From positions 62,001-126,000 of the forward strand of contig LSRY02000050.1 in the NCBI GenBank assembly GCA_001643675.2: DNA of 64,000 nucleotides, given 5' to 3'. The notes under the pieces are model-generated. The model did no database searches and was not told the DNA's origin. It was given only the letters and a program-made list of their open reading frames with translations. Of this stretch, positions 55,736 to 64,000 are shown one piece after another; the first letter of the stretch is position 1, and the number at the start of each line of letters is the position of its first letter. The translations under genes were made by a program, and so were the position numbers. The stretch comes from Monocercomonoides exilis. Taxonomy: Eukaryota; Preaxostyla; Oxymonadida; Polymastigidae.

Positions 55736-56480
55736 AGATAGCCGAAGCCGGAGAGCTGAGTTTTTTCAGACCAAACATATGTTTTAGATGAGAGCATTTA
55801 TTGAAGCAGGTTTTCAACACATCTGTTTGAGAAAATGTGCTGAGTTGAGACCTGAATTCGAAGAGATCTGAAGCCAACAGCAGCAAAATCATTAAAGTCT
55901 GAAGAGGGTATTCGCCATGATGCAAAGCAGCAGTGCCGATGTTACACTTAAAGAGGAAGGTTCCAGATGCTATCTCGATGCCCACCTGTAGGAGATACAA
56001 CATCCACCGGAACGCCGAAGACGCTGCCAGCGGACCCACCGAAAGATCAACCACACACATCCCCAGCGACTCCCACTTTTCCTCTAACACATAATACAAG
56101 TTGTAGCACGTTTTGAAAATCCGTTTCAGTTACACGTTTGCAAAATCGCATTCGTCCCATCCCGCAGAGCTATTGACGGCACACTTTACTGCGGAACAAC
56201 CGCCCCTATCGCAACAAACTCGTCCATCCTCTCTCTCTTCCTGTCCGAGTTCAAATTCTGCAATGCTCCATCTGATGCTAAACTCCCGCTCCCACCCACG
56301 CCCCCTTCTATTCTCTTCTATCTCCTCCCAAACAGCCAATCCCTAATAACGTGATGCTCATCGTCCCGTCCCGCTGTATCATCACTTCCACAATTAACTT
56401 CTTCACAATGCGCTCCCGCTCTGCTCACAGCTCCATCAGCTTCTGCATCACTGTCATCGTTTCCTGTTAATCTTACATAC
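55736..56480 (-). pseudogene. Uncharacterised gene fragment, decayed
   Basis: GC-richer than its surroundings. A 162-codon minus frame (56099-55611) reads YYVLEEKWESLGMCVVDLSV and onward, Leu-rich and helical. An adjacent frame (56339-56130) adds EEIEENRRGRGWEREFSIRW and RVCCDRGGCSAVKCAVNSSA. The pieces are in different frames separated by stops. They look like parts of one former gene, perhaps with helical repeats, but no family is recognised. Confidence 0.35.
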
Positions 56481-57044
56481 TCTCAAATGTTCTCCCAACA
56501 ATTGCCATCACATATTTTGGAATATCCAATTCTATCATCAACTTATTTTCGTTTTCCAAAATAAAGTATTATTATCGAATTCAGTTCTTTTTCTCACCTT
56601 TCACAAATAAGAAAGGTTTTTGTTAAAGAATTATTTCTCATATTTATTTATCAATTTAAACTTTATGATATTTTTTTTACGAACAATTAAGAAAGCTCTC
56701 ATTAAATCATGGAATCATCCACGACATATTTTCTTGTCCATCAAATGATTCGATTCTCCAAAAGTTTTTTAATTTGTTTAAGAAAATAAAAACGGATCAA
56801 GACAAATGAAATTATATATATTTATTCCAACAACTCATTCTTATTGTTAGTCGATATATGAAGTTTTGTTTTGGAAAACAAAAGAATAAAAACAAGAATA
56901 TTTCTGTTTTCTGAAATTACAAAAAGAAATAAACACAAACTTCAAAAAAACAATAAGTTTCGACAAAATATCCAAGTTCTCTTTCCACATGAAATTGGAA
57001 AGACTGACAATTAATGAAGAAAAAATCATCATTTTGACTTTTTT
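56481..57044. other. AT-rich intergenic region
   Basis: No supported gene or repeat between the decayed fragment and the GTCG-rich tract. Confidence 0.5.
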
Positions 57045-57322
57045 AATAACTCGACTGATCTTTGTCTTCGACTGATCTCGACAAAGATCTGTCGATAACC
57101 CATATAAATGTTATTCTTCATCTTTTTCCTGGAAAAAATTTTTTTCGAAAAAAAATATTCATTATGAAAAAATATTTATGTATAAATAATAATGAAAAAT
57201 ATTTTTATTCAATTTCGTTTTCTTTTTCATTTTAAAAAAACTGATCAAAAATAAGATAACAATTTTGTCGGTCGACTTGTCGAGAGGCTTTAAAAATGTC
57301 GGTCTGTCGCAGAGGCTTAATT
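57045..57322 (+). repeat. GCGACA/GTCGGTC dispersed repeat, copy 2 and GTCGA-rich tract
   Basis: 57045-57100 carries CTCGACTGATCTTTGTC and CGACTGATCTCGACAAAG. 57265-57322 carries GTCGGTCGACTTGTCGAGAG, then GTCGGTCTGTCGCAGAGG and CTTAA. The last part is the inverse of copy 1. Confidence 0.55.
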
Positions 57323-58331
57323 ATTTTCTTTCATATGGGGGAAAATACGGACTTTCAAGCTTTTTATGCACAAAGCAAGAAAAAATTGTTTTTCTTATAA
57401 CATTACTAAACTTTACCAGATTTCAAAATAATTTTGATTTTCTTATCCGTAAACAGGCATCGTAGAAATCAAAACATTAAGTTTTCCAACATTTCACGAA
57501 TGTCAAAAAATGGACTCATTTTTATAGAAATTTTTTATCTCAAAATGCAAACGAAAAGTGCATATTTTTTAAATGAAAATGCCTGAAGCTCAATATTTTG
57601 CCCCATATCAAGTGAAGTTTAACCTTTATGTTCACGGAAAAAAACCGTTTTCTGCAACACCTCTTTATTAAAAAAGTATTATTAATTGGGCAAATTTTTG
57701 AATTTTCGTTTCTCAATTCGATCGCATGTTCCTTGCGTCTCTGGTTCCTCTCTGTTTTTCTCAGGGTCTGTTTTTATCCTCTCTCATGTATAACTGTCAT
57801 CAAGTTCTTGAACACTCGTTGGGAGTATTCCTGCTTGACAAGTCTACTGCAGGGGAATCGTTTGTTGTGGAGGTGGCATAGTTGGTTGTGTTTGTTTCCT
57901 GAATGGTGAGGTTGCAACGTTTGCTCGATCAAGTGGTTGACTTGGTGGAAAACCAAACAATATGGTAAAGGCACTCACCATTCATGTTAACTGTAAATGT
58001 TGTCAACAATAATTCTTTATTGATTATGGTTGTTTCTGTTAAACAAATTTTTGTCAATCTTTTTATTTGAAATGCCTTTTGTTTTATCAACTATAAATGG
58101 ATCTTTATTTGAAACAGTTTTGTCAGGATTCATTCCAAAATTTGATTAACAGTTCATTTCATCCATCTTGTCTCGAAACACTTCAAAAACAAAAGCTTCA
58201 TTAATTCGTTCCTTCTTCAACGCTTGCAAAATAGAGAAGTTTAAATACCTTCAAGCGTTCGAATTGCAAAGGCCTTCAACTGCACACCGAGCCTTGTCTG
58301 CCAGATTCGAACTGGCTATATAAGAAAAAAT
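57323..58331. other. AT-rich region before the pogo-like remnant
   Basis: A 93-codon frame at 57628-57909 shows no known domain. If the transposon has long flanks this may be its 5' part. Nothing else is supported. Confidence 0.4.
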
Positions 58332-59325
58332 GTGATTGAGAAAAAGAACACGTTGATGACTCTAAAGCAAGAAAAACGAGTCATGGAAATACTGAAAAAT
58401 TTGAGAGATAAAAGAAAGCAAATCACACCGAAAACGCTAAGAGCCGTTGTTGTGAAAGTTTGTCATGAAACGCCTTCTTTCAATTTTCATTCTTCATATT
58501 ATGAAGGCATAGCGAGGAATTGATGATCGTTCCTTCAAGCGTGAGAAACGAAAAAAGAATGAAAACATCGGAACAAAGCATTGTTGAATTGGAAAATCAT
58601 TTATTACTATATGTGTGTGGAAAATATTCTTCAATTATTTTTTGTGCTGATGAATCAGGTTATCATGCCCATGAAGATACAAGAAAGGTGAATTTAATAG
58701 TCGGAACAAATAAAGTTTGTGAAATTGATAAATGTTTGTTGACAGAGGAGAAAAAAGGTTATCATTTCTTCATTGTATTTCGCTTGAAAGACGTTTTGTC
58801 CCTCCTTGTTTTTAGGTGCAAAAACTATTAAACACAAGATCCCTTCGGTCTCTAGGCTATCAAATAGGAATTCATGGTTGCGTAGAAGTCGGAAATTCGT
58901 CTTATTTCACAAAGGAGTGGTTTGAAAACTGGATCGAGAAAGTTTTCATTCCTCATGTCAACATTAAAAGAATGATTTTGCCAGATAAACACGCACAGGC
59001 AGTGTTGATTCTTGATGGCTGCAGAATCCACCTATCGGATAATGCATTGACTCGTCTTGCTAATGAGTATATTTTGCTTTTGGTTTTTCCACTAAATACA
59101 ACACACTTGTTGCAGTCATTGGATTTGTCAATTTTCTCTCTCTGGAAGCTTCAAATTCAACAGGTTAGGTCGGGTTCAACACACGACATCTGGGAACAAC
59201 TTTTGCGGGTTGCAGCGAATGCTATTCTGCAAGTTTCTTTCTCGATTAACATTTTTTCTGCTTTTTCAGAAAGTGGACTTGTGAATGATTTTCAAAAAAA
59301 ATCCCTCAACAGCCCAGATCTTTGA
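58332..59325 (+). pseudogene. pogo/Tigger-type (DDE_1) transposase pseudogene
   Basis: Three frames in sequence encode one transposase. 58332-58523 resembles the helix-turn-helix region (KQEKRVMEILKNLRDKRKQI, TPKTLRAVVVKVCHETPSFN). 58520 to about 58760 carries IIFCADESGYHAHE with the first catalytic Asp. From about 58763 the frame CISLERRFVPPCF, TAG, VQKLLN leads into 58816-59325, with AVLILDGCRIHLSD (second Asp) and LLVFPLNTTHLLQSLDLSIF (third Asp). This order and the NTTHxLQxLD motif are characteristic of pogo/Tigger/jerky DDE_1 transposases, which cut and paste at TA. Two frameshifts and the in-frame TAG show it is dead. The TA-flanked MITEs at 30 kb would need an enzyme of this broad class, but their ends have not been matched to this copy. 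Confidence 0.75.
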
Positions 59326-59360
59326 AGAAAGCTTCAAAAAAGTGATCGAAATTGTGAAAT

Positions 59361-59400
59361 TGTGTGATTATTTTTGATATCATAAAAAATTCCGATGTTT
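59361..59400 (+). repeat. Stray MITE terminus
   Basis: TGTGTGATTATTTTTGATAT and the following TTCCGATG match the left end of the 29611-29870 element (TGGGTGATTATTTTTGAAAT, TTCGGTG). No inverted partner was seen nearby. Confidence 0.45.
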
Positions 59401-59622
59401 GATCAAAAACAAATTTCATTAAGGGTTGCTCTGAAAAGAAAAATTTTATTTGAAATCACATAAAATTAAAGTTTTATATAACTTTATTAATATTTGTTTG
59501 TTGATTTTAATTTGTTTTCAATTGTTTTTATTTCATATTTTGAAAAAAATTCATTAAACTCATCAACAAATCACAAAACTCTAATGAACAGAATTAAATT
59601 TCATTCACTCTTAAATAAAACA

Positions 59623-59669
59623 TTTAGACCTGTGCGACACGACAAGCGAATTTTTGTAGCTGTCGGTCA

Positions 59670-59733
<64 letters not shown>
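59623..59733 (+). repeat. GCGACA/GTCGGTC repeat copy 3 followed by A60
   Basis: TTTAGACCTGTGCGACACGA and GCTGTCGGTCACTTT run directly into 60 A residues (59674-59733). The tail could mark a retroposed 3' end or simple slippage growth. Confidence 0.6.
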
Positions 59734-59740
<7 letters not shown>

Positions 59741-60153
59741 GTTGATTGTAAAATTAATACTAAATAAAAAGCACTTAAATAATATGGAATAATTACTAAA
59801 ATGAACATAGATTATTTTTTTATTAGAGATAACTTTTGATCGAGAAATCCATTATTACAAAAATGAAAATCAAAACTATTATTTCTTTTGGATGCACTGT
59901 TTGTAATACATGAACAAAGAAGAATGGTATCACAATTGATTATTCATTAACCAAGCAAGCTTTGATTCTTGCTATGTTTGCTATTAGAACACATTCGAAA
60001 ACGATATAAAAGATTTTTCATTGTGTTGTTTTTTTTTCAACAGTTTTCATTTTGCAATTCAAAAAGTGACACAATTGAGAAATGCAATGGTTTGAATTTA
60101 TTATTAAATTTGAATTATTGGTAATTGCATTTCTTTCTTTCTTTTATTTGAAG
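59734..60153. other. AT-rich intergenic region
   Basis: Upstream of the dead family copy. No convincing exon 1 for that copy could be found here. Confidence 0.4.
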
Positions 60154-60813
60154 CATTGTTTAATGGACTTGAAGAATGCGATGAGGAAGAACAAAGGTAG
60201 ATAATCGAAGAGATGAATGAAATGATCTATGAAATGAATGGCAAAGAATTCAAATCAATTTTCACAAAGGAACTGTTCAATAAAATTCACCAAATGATTG
60301 AAGAAAAGACGTTATCGTGGGGAAATGCAATCTTGCTGTTGAAGCATATTGGATATTGGAAAGCGCTGAAATGCCTTTATGGATTTGCATTTGGTCATTT
60401 TTTTTTGGTCATCGATTTCAGGAAATGATCATTGAAGAAGAAGAGAAAAAAGAAGAAAAGAACGAAAGAATTTTGATTGATCTTTGTGAATGCTTCACTT
60501 TGCTGAATTTACACAAACTCAAAAGGAAGCGGAAATTGCTTTATTGTGTTTGAGTTGCATTAATGATGAAACTGAATGAATATTTCTATTTCCTTTTTGA
60601 CTTGTTGATTTTATCTCTCTTAATTTTTTTAATAAAAAAATTGAACAAAAACTGAATTTGAATGAGATAACAGAAATTAAAAAATATCACAGGGAACATC
60701 AGAATCTGACACAACTTGCTTATCATTCTGCTTGACTGTTTATTATTAACCGAACACTCGAAAATATAAGCTTTTACGAAGTGATAGTGAATGAATTGCA
60801 TTTCATATCATAG
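60154..60813 (+). pseudogene. Three-exon ELEHC/YHQEH family, dead copy F
   Basis: After TTTGAAG, the usual acceptor, exon 2 homology starts LFNGLEECDEEEQR, stops at a TAG, and continues IIEEMNEMIYEMNGKEFKSI and NAILLLKHIGYWKALK. It shifts frame near 60400, resumes EMIIEEEEKKEEKNERILID, then loses a segment before TQKEAEIALLCLSCIN. Exon 3 homology (KLNLNEITEIKKYHREHQNL, TQLAYHSA) hits a TGA, continues as NRTLENISFYEVIVNELHF and is truncated at about 60813, so about three quarters of exon 3 is missing. It is a clear pseudogene by stop codons, a frameshift and two deletions. Confidence 0.85.
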
Positions 60814-60892
60814 GTCTATTTATTTTTTTATTTTGAGAAGGATTTATCAATCATTTTTCAAAAACAAATTATTAATAAAGTTAGACATTTTT

Positions 60893-63078
60893 TTAAAGGC
60901 TGCATTTTAATTGAAAGAAATAACATAAAAGATATATTAGAAGACTTTCTACTTCATCTTTTTCCATGATTTCATTTTCATTGCTTTTTTGCTCCTTTGT
61001 AATACTCAAACTCACATCAATGAATCCAGGCTGAATGATCATTGTGTTGTTTTTCTCCTCGATTTGATTCACCAATTCTGTCCACTTAAGCAAACCCCTC
61101 CGCCCCACGCCACTTGCAGCACCTCCGTCCATCATGAAGCTGATATCACCAGACGCCATCGAAGACGAAGGAGAAAGTTCATTTATCACATCATCTGCAT
61201 AAAATCTGCTTGTTCTGATAGGCTTTTGCGCGAAGGAATCCCATCATTGTTGCACTGTCTCATTCCCAAACTTGTTTGAAAACGAACTGGATGATTGTTC
61301 GTCGCCATGGTGTTCACTGCTTGCTTCTTCTTCTTCTTCCCCTTCATCTTCTTCGTCGTCATCTTCATCGTCTTCTTCATCGAAATCATCTTTCCTATCG
61401 TCTTTTCCTGCTCTTCCAACTCCTCTTTTCTCCTTTTGAATTTCATCCACTCAGCTGTAATATTCTTCTTCTTCAAGAGATGCAAGAATCGTAAGCTGTT
61501 CCTGAAGTGATTTCAGTTTGAAGTTAAAAGGGAAATGTAAAGGATGTCCTTTTTTGCTTGCCTGTTCAACAAGATTGTGAGGAAAAATAGTCTCTGATTC
61601 ATCCTCAGCTTCAGCATAAGCTATGGCGATGGTAAGTGGTCCACATAAGAGCAAGGCGAAGAAGAGAGCGAAGAAGAAGAAGAAGAATTAACAGTGCCAT
61701 CATCATATGATATAGATGGATACACAGAATGAGGAGGAATGTTGTGTGGATCGAAAGAAGAGAAGGAGATGTCTTTGGAGGAAGTAGCACAGGAGCAGCA
61801 GAAGAAGAGTCATGTTCCATGAAACTGGAAGGATGGAGAACAGAAAGAATCGAAAGAAGAGGAGTTTCAGAGGAAAAAGAAGAAGAGGAAGAAGAGCAAA
61901 GCGAATTCGAATGCGGCTGAGGTGAAAGAAAAGCCTGAATCTTATCATTTGCCTGAAAAGAGGAAGAAAATGCAGGCGACGCTGAGCCTTTTGCAGAAAT
62001 TGGCTCAGAAACTAAATGAGTGCGAAAGGGAATCAAGTCGACTTTGGAAATGTTTGAGGCATTCTCCACAAAAAGATGGTTGCGGACAAAGGGATGGGGA
62101 GAAGAAGAAGAAGTTGAAGGAAGAAGAAGAGGAAGAGGAGAAGGAGAAAGAGGCGGAAGAGATAAAGAAAGAGAACTTAAAGATGATGTTAAAGAAGAAG
62201 AAGAAGAAGATGATGATGATGAGGGAGATGAGTACTGAGAAGATAAAAGAGGAGGATTCGTCGTTGGAGAAGAAGACGAGGGAGAAGGATAAGAAGAAGA
62301 ATAAGAATAAGAAGAAGGAGAAGGATAAGAAGGATAAGAAGAAGAAAGAGTATGAATCGAATTTTCGACTGCTAATTCCACATGATTTCCATCTTTTTTA
62401 TCTGACTTCTCTTACTCTTCAATCAACATCACTAGAGCTGCATTCAGCCTTTTCACATCATCTCGTGTCACATCCGCAATATCACCCACATAATCCAATT
62501 CTTTTTCTTCTTCCTCTTCCTCCTCCTCCTCTTTTCTCACTTCTTTCTTTTCCTCCTTCTCTTTCTTCTTTTCTTTCTCATCTTCCAATGAAGAATTTGA
62601 TAAGCTGTCTTTTTTATTCAATCCATTTGCTTTGCCCGATGAAACCTGCTTAAAAGAAGAGCCAGAATGACACGATGAATGCGAATTGCAGGACGACAAA
62701 GAAGAACGAGAAGAGATGCGTGTATGTTCAGATGAAGAAGAAGAGGAGGAGGAGAAAGAAGAGGGAAAAGAATAAGAAGAAGAGAATGAGGAAGAGGAAG
62801 AAGAAGAGGAAGAAGAAGGGAATGAGGAAGAGGAAGAAAAAGAAGAGGATGAAGAGGAAGAAGAGGAAGAAGAGGAAGAAGAGGAAGAAGAGGAAGAAGA
62901 GGAAGAAGAGGAAGAAGAGGTAGAAGAGGAAGAAGAGGAAGAGGAAGAAGGAGGAGGAGAAGAAGAAGAAAAAGATGATGATGAATAAGGGAGAAGCTGA
63001 GAAAAAATTAAAATCTTCATCTTTTGTTAATATTTCCCCTTCAGAAACTGATACGGATGATTCAGACACTCTATTCAT
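60893..63078 (-). pseudogene. Ser-rich gene with several disruptions, family unknown
   Basis: Minus-strand segments line up as one protein. MNRVSESS at 63078-63055 may be exon 1, joined by a 58-bp intron (GTATCA...CTCAG) to poly-Ser at 62996 and onward. This leads to ELDYVGDIADVTRDDVKRLN and AALVMLIEE, a TAA at 62409-62411, then the same frame EKSDKKDGNHVELAVENSIH and more Ser-rich sequence to about 61750. After frame changes come PHNLVEQASKKGHPLHFPFN and LKSLQEQLTILASL, a TGA at 61451-61453, an acidic stretch, another in-frame TGA near 61240, and FAQKPIRTSRFYADDVINEL to a TAA at 60893-60895. The conserved-looking islands between Ser and acid repeats resemble the giant genes at 31-52 kb in miniature. 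Decay is the simplest reading; unresolved introns could explain some breaks. Confidence 0.4.
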
Positions 63079-63198
63079 GGCACAAAAAAAGTTGATCAAA
63101 ATTTTCAGACTGCGTTTCATTAGTGTCTTCTTTCTTTTAATAGTTTTTATTCTTCTGAAAAAGGAAAACATTCAAATCCTCTTCTTCCAATTGCAACA

Positions 63199-63543
63199 AT
63201 GCTTGCTCTCCCTTCATCAGTCATATCCATTTCATCTTCTGCTTTCATATCTCTATCTATTTTCATTTCTTTTCCCTCTTCTTCTAAACCTTATTCTTCT
63301 TCTTCTTTCTCTGTATCTGCAAAACTTCCAGCTCCAATCACTTCTATCTCTTCTTCTTTTTCCTCTTTTTCTGCTTCTTCTCCAACGTCTTTGTCGTATC
63401 CCTCTCTTCCTCAAGTTTCAAGTACTTCTTCTGCTTCTCCATCACATTTGAATGTGCAATCGACTTATCCTTCTCCTTCTTCTCCTTCTTATTCATCATC
63501 TTCTCCTTCTTCCTTCCCTTCATCCTCCTCTTCCTCTTCATAA
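63199..63543 (+). other. Ser/Pro-rich open frame, doubtful
   Basis: A 114-codon Ser-rich frame starting MLALPSSVISISSSA. The opposite strand has an acidic frame in the same place (KAEDEMDMTDEGRASIVAIG) with one TAA. Neither shows a domain. It is low-complexity TTC/GAA DNA that may belong to either strand. Confidence 0.2.
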
Positions 63544-64000
63544 TCTTCTTTCTCATTTTCTCTTTCTTTCTTTCTTTTTTCTAATTCGTCTTTTTCATCA
63601 TAATAAACTACCACACCATATTATTTTCTATCTTTTCACATTCATCATTTAACAGATTAACTTTCCAGTGGTTTCGAAAAAGCAAGATTTTCCAAAATGA
63701 AATATTCTGAAAAATGAAAGACAACTCATTTGAATTGGTTTGCTGTTTCATGAACCTTTATGAGTAAAAGTTTTTCTAATAGAAGTGAAGCTTGTTCTTT
63801 TTTGAATGATTTGGAAAAAAAGAACTGTTCTCAACAAAAAAAGAAGCAACAGAAAAAATATGATGTGAAAACGAAAGCTGAGAATAAAAACAAGGATTGG
63901 ACTGAGTGAGAAAAGAAGATTAGTTGAAATATTGGGGAATAGGAAGTTAATTAAAGAAAGAGAATTGGAAATCGTTGTTCATTTGTTTCAATTGGCTTTA
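63544..64000. other. AT-rich right edge with a frame open to the end
   Basis: In the last 110 bases a plus-strand frame reads TRIGLSEKRRLVEILGNRKL then IKERELEIVVHLFQLAL and runs off the window. It looks helical, like the start of a transposase or DNA-binding protein, but is too short to identify. Confidence 0.25.

Noticed and set aside
58302-58318. tRNA T arm (GCCAGATTCGAACTGGC)
   Set aside because: The stem is perfect, but the TTCGAA sits one base out of the usual loop register, and no acceptor, D or anticodon arm is present upstream.
1-64000. Reassigned genetic code (TAA/TAG as Gln)
   Set aside because: Two frames totalling about 5,000 codons use only CAA/CAG for well over 100 Gln, and copy D ends in TAA at the family's usual end point.

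Overview
The window looks like a nuclear segment of an oxymonad flagellate, most like Monocercomonoides. This assignment is by recognition of protein families, not by a search. The support is: short spliceosomal introns with GTATGT/GTTTGT donors and AG acceptors; a dispersed three-exon gene family (exon 2 carries ELEHC, exon 3 carries YHQEH and NELHF) that I associate with Monocercomonoides exilis; a single-pass surface protein of the kind abundant in oxymonads; a eukaryotic 5S rRNA gene with an oligo-T terminator; and a low-GC background with decayed DNA transposons. The standard genetic code fits: two reading frames of more than 2,500 codons contain many CAA/CAG Gln codons and no TAA or TAG.

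Layout. 0.3-1.2 kb: DDE transposase remnant. 2.1-3.5 kb (-): first member of the three-exon family. 4.70-14.21 kb: a 9.5-kb unit bounded by 57-bp perfect inverted repeats and flanked by TTGA. Inside it are a decayed satellite, 65 copies of a 54-bp repeat arranged in six higher-order blocks with 355-bp spacers, more decayed satellite, and a string of coding-like exons next to the right terminus. It is joined directly to a second 703-bp inverted-repeat element (14.21-14.91 kb) whose ends are related but different. 16.4 kb: 5S rRNA (-). 19.0-20.4 kb (+), 24.7-26.2 kb (-) and 52.2-53.7 kb (-): three more family members, with a dead copy at 60.2-60.8 kb. 21.5-22.9 kb: intact surface protein gene. 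29.0-30.6 kb: cluster of four palindromic MITE-like elements.

31.3-42.9 kb: a five-exon gene for the exocyst subunit Sec5/EXOC2. Conserved Sec5 segments are separated by thousands of codons of poly-Ser and charged low-complexity sequence, giving a predicted 3,543 residues. It converges on a single-exon gene of 2,636 codons (51.6-43.7 kb, -) for an unrecognised membrane protein with the same poly-Ser architecture. In both genes the TTC/GAA microsatellites are read almost only in the serine register.

53.7-64 kb is mainly relics: a beta-helix-type surface protein pseudogene, a pogo/Tigger-type transposase pseudogene, a dispersed GCGACA/GTCGGTC repeat in inverted copies, and a Ser-rich minus-strand gene with several disruptions. 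Real genes cover perhaps a third of the window. No operons are expected or seen. Apart from the convergent giant pair, neighbouring genes show no functional link.
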